From Mycolicibacterium boenickei (GTDB lineage: Bacteria; Actinomycetota; Actinomycetes; Mycobacteriales; Mycobacteriaceae): 64,000 nucleotides of DNA. Position 1 is the stretch's first letter; each line of letters starts with the position of its first letter. The notes beneath the pieces were generated by a model that ran no database searches, was not told the origin of the DNA, and worked only from the letters and a program-made list of their open reading frames with translations. A program made the position numbers and the translations under genes. The stretch covers positions 682,001 through 746,000 of the forward strand of contig NZ_AP022579.1 of assembly GCF_010731295.1 (NCBI RefSeq), written 5' to 3'. Of the stretch, positions 1 to 9,277 are shown one piece after another.

Positions 1-213
1 GATGCCCGGCACATGGCCCGGATGACCACGGATTTCTCCGACGGCATCGCCACGGCCGTGCTGCGGATGCGCGCCGAAGACGGGGGCTGGCAGCCCGTGC
101 ACATGACGATCAACCGGATCGAGCTCGATGACGACACCTTCGCCGGGCTGATCGCGCTTCGGCTGCCGACCGACGACGAGGTCGCCGCGGCAGACCTCGA
201 CGAACTCGACTAA
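1..213 (+). CDS. C-terminal end of a PAS/GAF-type protein (Rv3651-like), 5' truncated
   Basis: The frame is open from the first base and ends with TAA at 211-213, so only the last 70 residues are visible and the true start lies upstream of the window. The tail is acidic, ending in alternating Asp, Glu, Ala and Leu. No domain can be assigned from this fragment alone. The identification rests on position: in M. tuberculosis, Rv3651 (a PAS-fold protein) lies convergent to the tad-like genes that follow here. It overlaps the stop codon of the opposing gene by 4 bases. Confidence 0.6.
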   Translation, partial: DARHMARMTTDFSDGIATAVLRMRAEDGGWQPVHMTINRIELDDDTFAGLIALRLPTDDEVAAADLDELD

Positions 214-665
214 CCGGCCGCCTCCACCGGCCCGGCACGCGCGGCCGCCCGGGCCGGACCGACTCCCCAACGCCCGAGCCGGACCGGAACCGCCACCTCG
301 AGCACGACGTCGAGCTCGTCGATCCGGCAATCTCCGAGGACCGAACGCATCCGGGCCGCGATGTCAGCTGCCTGCCGGCACGCCGCGTCGGGGCCGGACA
401 CCACGGCCGCCGCCGCGCCCAGGGCAGCCAGGTCGGCCGCGGTCTGGGCGCGGTGCCGGGCCGCCACCGCGGCACCGAGGTAGGCGCCGCCCACCGCGAA
501 CGCGATCACCATCGCGATCAGGGCCGCGGCCACCAGCGTGGCCGATCCCCGTTCACCCGACGCCAGGCTCGGGAGCCGCTGCCGCGTCGGCGGACACGGT
601 GAGCCCCGGCAGCACCGTGGCTGCGCTGACCCGGGCCACCACCAATCCGCCGTCCTGCCCGACAT
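210..665 (-). CDS. TadE/TadG-like membrane protein (Rv3654c family)
   Basis: Last gene of the minus-strand tad-like operon. The recognisable part begins at GERGSATLVAAALIAMVIA, a TadG-type N-terminal motif leading into one membrane helix, followed by AARHRAQTAADLAALGAAAA and a Cys pair (DAACRQAA, GDCRID). Related proteins are minor pilin or assembly factors placed at the cell envelope. The start is unresolved. The ATG at 665 would add about 44 unlikely residues lying inside the previous gene in another frame; the next usual start is a GTG at 533, already inside the membrane helix. No RBS decides between them. Confidence 0.7.
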   Translation of the reverse strand: MSGRTADWWWPGSAQPRCCRGSPCPPTRQRLPSLASGERGSATLVAAALIAMVIAFAVGGAYLGAAVAARHRAQTAADLAALGAAAAVVSGPDAACRQAADIAARMRSVLGDCRIDELDVVLEVAVPVRLGRWGVGPARAAARAGPVEAAG

Positions 666-879
666 GCACCACCGCCCCCGGCGGGGCGACCCGGCGAGCA
701 GCCGCCGTCGCCGCTTCGCCCTCACCGCGGGCCGCCAACCGAGCGGCTTCCCGTGCGGCATCGATACACCGGATCTGCATGCCCACCGCACTGAGTCCAC
801 CGAGGCACACCACCAGGACCGCCACCAGTGACGCGATCGCAAACGCGGCCTCGACGGTGACGGCACCCCGGTCATCCAG
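553..879 (-). CDS. TadE-family pilin-like protein (Rv3655c family)
   Basis: The core DRGAVTVEAAFAIASLVAVL is a classical TadE segment: a short charged lead, Glu at position 5 of the hydrophobic run, then one membrane helix, followed by a periplasmic-type domain with RCIDAAREAARLAARGEG. It lies between the DUF4244 pilin and the Rv3654c-like gene. I see no in-frame ATG, GTG or TTG between a GTG at 1122 (inside the preceding gene, out of frame with it) and the middle of the membrane helix. The coordinate given uses a CTG at 879 as placeholder. Confidence 0.7.
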   Translation of the reverse strand: MDDRGAVTVEAAFAIASLVAVLVVCLGGLSAVGMQIRCIDAAREAARLAARGEGEAATAAARRVAPPGAVVHVGQDGGLVVARVSAATVLPGLTVSADAAAAPEPGVG

Positions 880-887
880 GCGGCCAC

Positions 888-1091
888 CTAGACGTTGGTG
901 TTCAGCGCCCGGCTGATGATGTTGGTCAGCGCACTCACGATCGAATCCCCGGTGACCACGGTGTACAGGATCGCCCCGAACGCCGCCGCGGCAATGGTGC
1001 CGATCGCGTATTCGACGGTACTCATGCCCGACTCGTCGAGCATCAACAGCGTCGCCCTGGCGTTCGCGTGCCGAAACATGTTTCCTGCCAT
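888..1091 (-). CDS. DUF4244 Flp-pilin-like small protein (Rv3656c family)
   Basis: A 67-residue protein with a Flp-pilin layout: a polar N-terminus ending in DESGMSTVEYAIGTIAAAAF, where the Glu four residues after Ser-Thr-Val precedes one hydrophobic helix, then a short tail ending in SRALNTNV. Flp pilins are cleaved by a TadV peptidase just before such a helix; no peptidase gene is in view. ATG at 1091 follows a purine-rich stretch. It is the likely structural subunit of the tad-like cluster, between the TadC-like and TadE-like genes. Confidence 0.85.
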   Translation of the reverse strand: MAGNMFRHANARATLLMLDESGMSTVEYAIGTIAAAAFGAILYTVVTGDSIVSALTNIISRALNTNV

Positions 1092-1118
1092 GGTGTTTCC
1101 TCCCTCTGCGATGTGTCT

Positions 1119-1709
1119 TCACAACAGCCCTGAGCCCAATACGTCACCGGCCAGGCCTGCAACGACAGGTATGACGCCCAGACACAGAAACGCCGGCAGG
1201 AAGCACAGCCCGAGCGGGCCGGCGACCAGAACGGACGCGCGTTCTGCCACCGCGTCTGCGGACGTGGCGGCCTCGTGCCGCGTCCGGGCGGCCAGCTCCG
1301 CCACGCCATCGGCCAAGGCACTACCCGAAGCGGCCGACCGACGAGCCAGGCGTAACAACGCTTCAGCATTCTTGTCCTGGGGCACAGCAGTATTGCCGTC
1401 GGCACCACCTGCCCACGCCCGCGCCGGGTCCGCCCCGAGTGCCAGCAGTTCAGCCGCCCGGCGCAGCAGCGGCGCCAACGACGGCGGGGCCGACGGGCTG
1501 ACCGCGGCCGCCGCGGTCGACACCGCCATACCGGCGGCCAGACATGCGGCGAACAGATCGAACGTCGAGGCGGCAGCGAGCGGGCCATCGGAAGGCGGTT
1601 GCTTCAGATTGACCCGTCGCGCCCGGGCCGGCGCGGCGCGATTGCGCACTCGGACCGGATCCGCACCGACGAGCAGTGCTACCGCGAGAAACATTGCAGC
1701 CCAGGTCAT
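1119..1709 (-). CDS. TadC-like type II secretion F domain protein (Rv3657c family)
   Basis: A 196-residue inner-membrane protein, the platform component of a Tad/Flp secretion machine. Hydrophobic segments lie at the N-terminus (MTWAAMFLAVALLVGADPV) and C-terminus (FLPAFLCLGVIPVVAGLAGD); the middle carries the GspF-type helical region (RLARRSAASGSALADGVAEL). It is about two thirds of the normal TadC length, as usual in mycobacteria. Its start overlaps the end of tadB by 4 bases (ATGA), indicating translational coupling. Confidence 0.85.
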   Translation of the reverse strand: MTWAAMFLAVALLVGADPVRVRNRAAPARARRVNLKQPPSDGPLAAASTFDLFAACLAAGMAVSTAAAAVSPSAPPSLAPLLRRAAELLALGADPARAWAGGADGNTAVPQDKNAEALLRLARRSAASGSALADGVAELAARTRHEAATSADAVAERASVLVAGPLGLCFLPAFLCLGVIPVVAGLAGDVLGSGLL

Positions 1710-2488
1710 CTCAGCACCCGCTCAGTGATCCGGTCCGCCCACATCAAGCCGGCACAGGCCAGGAGCACTCCGACCATCAGCAGCCAGCCGCCGACACCCG
1801 CACCGAACAGGAACGCCAGCGGCCGCGCACCGATCAACTGGCCCAGCGCGATTCCGGCCACCGGCAGCCCGGCGAGCACCGCCGCCGTGGCCCGCGGGCC
1901 CGCCATCGACGCCTCGACATGTGAGGAAAAGCGTTCGCGCTCGACGATGTCGCGCTGTGCGGTGCGCATCAACGTGGCGATCGACAGCCCGTATGCGTGA
2001 GCCAGGCGCCAGCACACCGCGAGCCGTTGCCAGTGCATCGGCAGTCGTGAGGCCGCCGCGACATCGTCGAGCCCGGCCGCGACGTCAGCGCCCAGCCGCG
2101 CGCGGGCGGCCACCGCACTCATCCCGCGGTGCACCGGCCCGGACACTTCGCCTGCGGCGGTCGCGAAAGCGGTGACCGGGTGCACTCCGGTGCGCAGGTC
2201 GCCGACCAACACATCCAGAGCGGCCTGCAGCGCCGCCGATTCCTCTTGTCGCCGGCGCCGGGCCATGCGGCGTCGCCGACGGATCGCCACGGTGCCCGCC
2301 ACCACCGCCGCGGCGAGGGCGACCGGCAGCGGCATCACCCAGGCCAGAAGGACACCCGCAGGCACCACAACCGGCGCGGCACGCATCCGGCGGACCGGGG
2401 AATCCACCCGGCGCAGTGCCGCCGTCCGCCGGGGCGTGGCCGGCCAGAGTACGAGCGCGGCGGCCAGCGCAAGTGCGCTCACCGTCAC
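1706..2488 (-). CDS. TadB-like type II secretion F domain protein (Rv3658c family)
   Basis: A 260-residue inner-membrane protein with two N-terminal helices (VSALALAAALVLW and VVVPAGVLLAWVMPLPVALA), a basic cytoplasmic stretch (RRRRRMARRRR), a GspF-like helical domain (LRTGVHPVTAFATAAGEV) and two C-terminal helices. I chose the GTG at 2488 because it overlaps the tadA stop (GTGA) with no usable start nearer. An upstream start would extend back into tadA. It should form the membrane platform with the TadC-like protein and be driven by the TadA ATPase. Confidence 0.85.
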   Translation of the reverse strand: MTVSALALAAALVLWPATPRRTAALRRVDSPVRRMRAAPVVVPAGVLLAWVMPLPVALAAAVVAGTVAIRRRRRMARRRRQEESAALQAALDVLVGDLRTGVHPVTAFATAAGEVSGPVHRGMSAVAARARLGADVAAGLDDVAAASRLPMHWQRLAVCWRLAHAYGLSIATLMRTAQRDIVERERFSSHVEASMAGPRATAAVLAGLPVAGIALGQLIGARPLAFLFGAGVGGWLLMVGVLLACAGLMWADRITERVLR

Positions 2489-3645
2489 GGCGTCACCCGC
2501 CGTTCCACCAACGCATTGAGAGCGTCTGCGCCGCAATCCAATCCGGCATCGGCACGCCAGGCCGTCACCACCTCAAGATCACCTCGAGCGCCGCGGTGCA
2601 GCACCGCGATCTCGGCGAGCCTGCGCTGCCCGGCGCCGTCCCGCCCCACGTGCAACAGCACCTGCACGGCGGCCGCCAGCTGACTGATGAGCGCGGCGCG
2701 GTCCAATCCGCCGAGCGCTCCGAGCGCCTCCAACCGGGCCGGTACCTCCGCCGGGCTGTTGGCGTGCACGGTGCCCGCCCCGCCGTCATGCCCGGTGTTG
2801 AGCGCGGCCAGCAGGTCCACCACCTCGGCCCCGCGAACCTCACCGACGACGATCCGGTCGGGACGCATCCGCAATGCCTGCCGGACCAGGTCGCGAACCG
2901 TGACCTCACCGACGCCTTCGACGTTGGCACCGCGAGCCACCAACCTGACCAGATGTGGGTGCGGCGGAGCCAGTTCGGCGGCGTCCTCGACGCACACGAT
3001 GCGTTCGTGAGCCGGGACGGCGCCGAGCGCGGCCGCCAGCAGGGTGGTCTTGCCACAACCCGTGCCACCCGAGATCAGAAACGCCAGCCGGGCCCGGATG
3101 ATCGCGCGCATGAGTTCGGCGGCCTGCGGCGGGATCGCCCCGGACCGGGTGAGTGCGTCGAGATTCTGGGTGGCCGGGCGCAACACCCGCAGCGACAGGC
3201 AGGTGCCGCCTGCGGCGATCGGCGGCAGCACCGCGTGCAGACGCACGGCGAACGGTCCGATGCCGGTGAGCTGACCGTCCACCCACGGCTGCGCCTCGTC
3301 GAGCCTGCGACCGGCCAGCAACGCCAACCGCTGGGCCAGCCTGCGGACGGCACCTTCATCGGGGAAAGACACTGTGCTGCGGTGCAACCCGCTGCCGTCA
3401 TCCACCCACACCGCATCGGGGGCCGTCACCAGAACGTCGGTCGTGGTCGGCGCACACAGCAGCGGCTCAAGGACCCCGGCTCCGGTCAGCTCGGTCTCCA
3501 GCAGCCGCAGGTTGCTCAACACCTCGGTGTCGCCGAGCAGACCGCCGGACTCGGCCCGGATCGCAGCGGCCACCACACCGGGACTCAGCGGGGACGCCTC
3601 GGCCACCAGCCGTTCGCGGACCCGGTCGATCAGCGAGGCGCTCAT
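2485..3645 (-). CDS. TadA/CpaF-type secretion ATPase (Rv3659c family)
   Basis: A 386-residue hexameric-type ATPase that powers pilus assembly. The Walker A motif SGGTGCGKTTLL lies near residue 190, followed by an Asp box (VCVEDAAEL), a Walker B region (RIVVGEVRGAEVVDLLAALN) and a His box (HDGGAGTVHANS). The N-terminal domain starts MSASLIDRVRERLV. The ATG at 3645 overlaps the ssd stop (ATGA). Much longer readings upstream in this frame run inside ssd and are rejected. All catalytic motifs are intact, so the ATPase is probably active. Confidence 0.93.
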   Translation of the reverse strand: MSASLIDRVRERLVAEASPLSPGVVAAAIRAESGGLLGDTEVLSNLRLLETELTGAGVLEPLLCAPTTTDVLVTAPDAVWVDDGSGLHRSTVSFPDEGAVRRLAQRLALLAGRRLDEAQPWVDGQLTGIGPFAVRLHAVLPPIAAGGTCLSLRVLRPATQNLDALTRSGAIPPQAAELMRAIIRARLAFLISGGTGCGKTTLLAAALGAVPAHERIVCVEDAAELAPPHPHLVRLVARGANVEGVGEVTVRDLVRQALRMRPDRIVVGEVRGAEVVDLLAALNTGHDGGAGTVHANSPAEVPARLEALGALGGLDRAALISQLAAAVQVLLHVGRDGAGQRRLAEIAVLHRGARGDLEVVTAWRADAGLDCGADALNALVERRVTP

Positions 3646-4727
3646 GCTGCCCCCGTTTCCTGCGCGGGATGACCGGCCAGCACCGACAGCACCCGTCGCG
3701 CCGCCGAGCCCAAGGGCGACCGGGGCCGCACCCGTAACCCGCCACGCTCCAAGACCTCGGCGAGGCCGGCCTGTGGCCGCATCGCCGCGAGCAGCGGTAG
3801 GTCCACGATGCGGGCCACCTCGGCGGCTCGCAGCCCGCCGGGGGACGGACCCCGGACCACCACACCGGCATTCGGATTGCAGGCCAGCACCCACGGTCGC
3901 GCGGCCGCCGCCGCGGTACACGACCGCACGTCGGCGGGCGTCACCAGAACCACCAGATCGGCCGCGTCCAAAGCGGTCTCGGCCGCTTCGGTGGCGCGGC
4001 GCGGCACGTCGCACACGACCGTGACACCCCCACGGCACCCCGCGTCGATGACCGCACCCAGCGGCCCGGCCTCGATATCGGTGCCCGAGCGCCCGCTGGA
4101 GAGCACGCTGACCCCGTCGCGACGGGGCAGCGCGTCGCGCAACGCCGGATAACCCAGCCGGCCGCCCTGCAGAGCCAGATCGGGCCAGCGCACCCCGGCC
4201 AGCTCCTCACTGCCCGCCACCAGATCGATCCCGCCACTCCACGGATCCGCCTCGACCAGTAGCGCGGTGGACGCCGATTGCGCCAGCGCCACCGCGAACA
4301 CCGACGCCCCGGCTCCCCCGCGCGCGCCGACCACCGCCACCGCCGGGCCGCGGCCGGCATCGTCGTGGCAGGCGGCTTCGGACAGGGCCGCGACGAGATC
4401 GGAGTCCTGGGCGGGCAGCGTCACCACGTGTTGCGCGCCGACGGAGATCGCGGCCTGCCAGTCGTCCGGCCGCGGGTCGGTGTGACCGACCAGGATCACG
4501 CGGGTGCGTCGAGGTAGCGCCCGGGCGACGCAGCGCTGCGCGGCCGCAGCGTCGAGCAGGACCGCGGATGCCGCGATCCAGGCCTTGCGTCCGGAGGGTT
4601 CGTCGACGACGACGAGGGCGACGCCGGCGGCCGCGGCCACCCGGGACACGTCATCCCGCAGCAGCGGGTCGCCGATCAGGGCCAGCACGGTGCCGGTGGG
4701 CGCGATCGAGGCGTTGGGAGTGGCCAT
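3642..4727 (-). CDS. ssd: Septum site-determining-like protein Ssd (CpaE/MinD type)
   Basis: A 361-residue protein of the ParA/MinD/CpaE superfamily, first gene of the tad-like operon. An N-terminal receiver-like region (residues 1-110) is followed by a deviant Walker A near residue 125 (VGARGGAGASVFAVALAQS). In this loop the usual final Lys-Thr/Ser pair is replaced by Ala-Ser, so normal ATP hydrolysis is doubtful. In M. tuberculosis the homologue Rv3660c is reported to affect septation and dormancy; in Tad systems CpaE proteins place the pilus. Both roles remain possible. ATG at 4727. Confidence 0.88.
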   Translation of the reverse strand: MATPNASIAPTGTVLALIGDPLLRDDVSRVAAAAGVALVVVDEPSGRKAWIAASAVLLDAAAAQRCVARALPRRTRVILVGHTDPRPDDWQAAISVGAQHVVTLPAQDSDLVAALSEAACHDDAGRGPAVAVVGARGGAGASVFAVALAQSASTALLVEADPWSGGIDLVAGSEELAGVRWPDLALQGGRLGYPALRDALPRRDGVSVLSSGRSGTDIEAGPLGAVIDAGCRGGVTVVCDVPRRATEAAETALDAADLVVLVTPADVRSCTAAAAARPWVLACNPNAGVVVRGPSPGGLRAAEVARIVDLPLLAAMRPQAGLAEVLERGGLRVRPRSPLGSAARRVLSVLAGHPAQETGAA

Positions 4728-4902
4728 ATGCCCACCCTGCGGGCAACCACCGGGCCGGCACCATCACCAATTCGCGGATTGTGGATGAAGTCGGGCCTGT
4801 GGATCAATCGCGGGCCCGGGACGCGGAGATCACGCCGGGGCGGCACGCTGAAAATACGGTTCCGCAACCAACGAGGCCCGGTCGCCGAGGATTCTTCCCC
4901 AG

Positions 4903-4998
4903 AAAAGGGACGACCCCCGCCAGGGGGGGAGGAGGCGGAGGTCGTCGTGTATCAGCCCCGGGGGGTCGGGCTGATACACCCTCGGCATAAGCCGAGTA
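4903..4998 (-). ncRNA. 6C small RNA (B11/ncRv13660c-type)
   Basis: On the minus strand two strong hairpins with C-run loops follow one another. The first has a perfect 12-bp stem (4968-4979 with 4947-4958) around a loop holding six C. The second has a 13-bp stem with one mismatch (4934-4946 with 4909-4921) around a loop with seven C, then a run of four T at 4906-4903, so it doubles as a terminator. A small hairpin (4981-4996) lies at the 5' end. Two C-rich loops define the 6C family, and in M. tuberculosis B11/6C lies in exactly this gap between the Rv3660c and Rv3661 homologues. It acts by pairing its C-rich loops with G-rich mRNA sites. Ends are estimates. Confidence 0.9.
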
Positions 4999-5004
4999 AT
5001 GCTC

Positions 5005-5035
5005 ACTATACACACGGAACTGCCAAAACATGCAA
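5005..5035 (-). promoter_or_regulatory. Probable promoter of the 6C RNA
   Basis: On the minus strand TATAGT (5010-5005), preceded by TG, gives a good extended -10 about seven bases before the proposed RNA start. A weak -35-like TTGCAT lies at 5035-5030, 19 bases upstream, which is long. The extended -10 probably carries most of the activity. Confidence 0.55.
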
Positions 5036-5144
5036 GAGACACCTGTGCGGGCTACCAACCGGGATGCCGGGAGTCGCGTCCGGCAGAATGTGTCGTGAAC
5101 TGCCATTTTGCACTGGCACTCGGATATGGCGAGGCACCGCCTCT

Positions 5145-6014
5145 ATGCTGGCGCTTGTGACCGCATCCGATCGGGTTGCCGGGGAGTCGATCGCACAGCA
5201 ATCCGGGCCGCACGACGGTCAGCCGGTGCGCACGGCGGCCTTCTTCGACCTCGACAAGACCGTCATCGCCAAGTCCAGCACCCTTGCTTTCAGCAAACCC
5301 TTCTTCAATCAGGGACTGCTGAACCGGCGCACCGTCCTCAAGTCGACATACGCCCAGTTTCTGTTCCTGATGTCGGGCGCCGACCACGACCAGATGGACC
5401 GGATGCGCAGCTACATCACCAACATGTGCACGGGTTGGGATGTCGAACAGGTCAAGTCGATCGTCGGCGAGACCTTGCACGACATCGTCGACCCGCTGGT
5501 GTTCGCCGAGGCGGCCGAGCTGATCGCCGACCACAAGCTGTGCGGCCGCGATGTCGTTGTGGTGTCGGCCTCGGGCGAGGAGATCGTCGCGCCGATCGCC
5601 AGGGCCCTGGGCGCCACCCATGCCATGGCCACCCGGATGGTGGTCGAAGAGGGCCGCTACACCGGCGACATCGCCTTCTACTGCTTCGGCGAGGGCAAGG
5701 TCGAGGCGATCCGCGCCCTTGCCGCCCGCGAGGGCTACGCGCTGGACCACTGCTACGCCTATTCGGATTCGATCACCGACATCCCGATGCTCGAATCCGT
5801 GGGCCACCCCACCGCGGTCAATCCGGACCGCGGACTGCGCAAGGAAGCCGCCTCTCGCGGCTGGCCGGTGCTGACCTTCACCAGGCCGGTGTCGCTGCGG
5901 GACCGGATTCCGGCGCCGTCGGGTGCGGCCGTGGCGACCACCGCGGCGGTCGGAATCAGCGCCCTCGCGGCCGGCGCACTGACGTATTCACTCCTGCGCC
6001 GCTTCACTTCCTGA
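5145..6014 (+). CDS. HAD-IB family hydrolase (Rv3661 family)
   Basis: A 289-residue haloacid-dehalogenase-like phosphatase of the phosphoserine-phosphatase subclass. Motif I is AAFFDLDKTVIAK near residue 30 (nucleophile and general acid Asp), motif II VVVSASGEE, and motif III/IV YAYSDSITDIPMLESVG. A C-terminal hydrophobic segment (AVGISALAAGALTYSLLRR) suggests membrane attachment. The ATG at 5145 gives a length close to the M. tuberculosis homologue; a GTG at 5157 is possible. The longer reading back to 4728 crosses the 6C RNA and is not used. Substrate unknown. Confidence 0.88.
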   Translation: MLALVTASDRVAGESIAQQSGPHDGQPVRTAAFFDLDKTVIAKSSTLAFSKPFFNQGLLNRRTVLKSTYAQFLFLMSGADHDQMDRMRSYITNMCTGWDVEQVKSIVGETLHDIVDPLVFAEAAELIADHKLCGRDVVVVSASGEEIVAPIARALGATHAMATRMVVEEGRYTGDIAFYCFGEGKVEAIRALAAREGYALDHCYAYSDSITDIPMLESVGHPTAVNPDRGLRKEAASRGWPVLTFTRPVSLRDRIPAPSGAAVATTAAVGISALAAGALTYSLLRRFTS

Positions 6015-6075
6015 CCTACCGCATGTAGTAGCTGACACCCCGGCGTAACGATCAGAAGTCGGGTGCATTTCACCC

Positions 6076-6104
6076 TTGCTGTGACCGTGGTCACGTAGTA
6101 CAAA
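6076..6104 (+). promoter_or_regulatory. Promoter of the Ms1-type RNA
   Basis: TTGCTG (6076-6081) and TACAAA (6099-6104) are separated by exactly 17 bases, a good primary sigma-factor spacing. They lie just upstream of the stable RNA region ending in the terminator at 6367-6414. Confidence 0.6.
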
Positions 6105-6110
6105 GGAACC

Positions 6111-6415
6111 ACGGAAGCTTGGATGAGGCCAAGGTCTAGCCGGAAGAGAAGGCTAAATCTCCCGAACCAGGCTCCCCAGCACGGGTTCCGGCACCCACGC
6201 GGAGCACATGCCGCGGAATAGGCAAAAGTGTTGCGGGCCTGCGTGATTGCGAAGAGCGGACGGCTACGACGGCCCTTTGGGTAGGGTTGCAGCCGAAGCG
6301 CATTGCAAGGACGCCGAGGCCACCCACGCAACCCATCTGGCACGCTTGGTAACCGGTATCCGTGCTAGCGGGCGACGAGCCGAGACATCGTTTCGGACCG
6401 TCGCCCGCTTTCGTT
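6111..6415 (+). ncRNA. ms1: Ms1/MTS2823-type RNA polymerase-binding RNA
   Basis: The roughly 430-base gap between the HAD hydrolase and the Rv3662c-like gene holds no convincing gene but has a promoter and a strong terminator about 305 bases apart. In M. tuberculosis MTS2823 (ncRv13661), and in M. smegmatis its homologue Ms1, occupy the same position and have about this length. Ms1 is abundant in stationary phase and binds core RNA polymerase lacking sigma factor, unlike 6S RNA. The call rests on synteny, size and signals; I have not folded the whole RNA. Confidence 0.8.
6367..6414 (+). terminator. Rho-independent terminator of the Ms1-type RNA
   Basis: A perfect 10-bp stem (6367-6376 with 6400-6409, AGCGGGCGAC and its complement) is followed by a T-rich tail TTCGTTTG. 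It also separates the RNA from the convergent gene ending at 6442. Confidence 0.85.
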
Positions 6416-6441
6416 TGCTGAAAGCCCCTCGAGCGGGAGCG

Positions 6442-7182
6442 TCAACCCGCCGCCGACTGGGCGATCTGCAGTGCTTCCCGCGCTCCACCCTTCAGGCCTT
6501 CGCTGCTGAGCAGCAGCCATGCCGTCAGGCCGTCGGGCGTGCCCGAGGCGAATCCCCGTGCGGCAGCCCGGTACTCCCCCGACTTCCGCATCCAGTGCAC
6601 TTCGGGGACGCCGAGTCCGTGCGGGTCCAGACCGGTGGCGATCGTCACCAGGCGCGAGACCGCCCGGGCGACCACACCGTCGGCGGTACCGAAGGGAGCC
6701 AGGCTGAGGAGTTCGCCGTGCGCGACGGCGGCCAGCACGGGGGCGGGAACCTTGGAGCCGCCGGCCAGGATCTCGGTCAACAGCTCAAGACGACGACCGA
6801 CATCGGGATCGGTCCGCGGCCGGCCAAGGTGCTCGTCATCGGTGAGATCGGCGGCGGCCAGCGAGTGCAGCCGGGCCAGTGCCTGCATCGGGGCCCGCTG
6901 CCACACCCCGACCAGCGCGGTGGCGCCGCCTTCGAGCGCCTCGGCCACCCGGATCGCGCCCGCGGTCACCGGGTCGGGCTCACCGTCGGCGGACAGCTGG
7001 ACAGCCCCGCCGTCGAGCACCGCCGAGGCCCGTGCCGCGCGCAGGGCCGCCTCGGCAGCGGTCTGCGGCCACCCGCGCAGATTGAACTTGTGTCGATGCG
7101 CCCGGCCCAAGGCGTCGCGCGCCTCGTCGCTGGCCGCGGAAACACCGGGCAGGTCGACCAGCGGCGCGAGTGGATCCGTCAT
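6442..7182 (-). CDS. Rv3662c-family protein with a degenerate Fic-like fold
   Basis: A 246-residue soluble protein. The N-terminal part (ARDALGRAHRHKFNLRGW, then ARASAVLDGG) looks like the region before a Fic core. Near residue 180 HGELLSLAPFGTADGVVARA sits where Fic proteins have HPFxDGNGRxxR; the catalytic His is Ala and the phosphate-binding GNGR is lost, while Pro-Phe, one Gly and the last Arg stay. If the comparison is right it is not an AMP transferase but may keep a binding role. Homologues are often labelled conserved hypothetical or oxidoreductase, for which I see no basis. ATG at 7182. Confidence 0.75.
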   Translation of the reverse strand: MTDPLAPLVDLPGVSAASDEARDALGRAHRHKFNLRGWPQTAAEAALRAARASAVLDGGAVQLSADGEPDPVTAGAIRVAEALEGGATALVGVWQRAPMQALARLHSLAAADLTDDEHLGRPRTDPDVGRRLELLTEILAGGSKVPAPVLAAVAHGELLSLAPFGTADGVVARAVSRLVTIATGLDPHGLGVPEVHWMRKSGEYRAAARGFASGTPDGLTAWLLLSSEGLKGGAREALQIAQSAAG

Positions 7183-7308
7183 ATGCGAAACGCTAGCCGA
7201 CCGCTGAACGTCATCTCGCCGACCGTTGGGCGCATCAGGACCGCCGCCCGGCCACCGGCTTGTGAGGTCCCAACGCCGCTGCAACCTTTGGTGACTAGGC
7301 TCACACCC

Positions 7309-9270
<1,962 letters not shown>

Positions 9271-9277
9271 GAGGCCG

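Noticed and set aside
2416..3672. 418-codon open frame on the plus strand
   Set aside because: Antisense to the tadA/tadB genes, whose motifs are clear; composition is that of a high-GC shadow frame.
4728..5144. N-terminal extension of the HAD hydrolase
   Set aside because: Runs through the 6C RNA and its promoter; length and motif position fit the ATG at 5145.
6247..7308. Long N-terminal extension of acs
   Set aside because: It would cross the Ms1 RNA terminator and the whole opposing Rv3662c-like gene; Acs proteins start near MSNAPATST.
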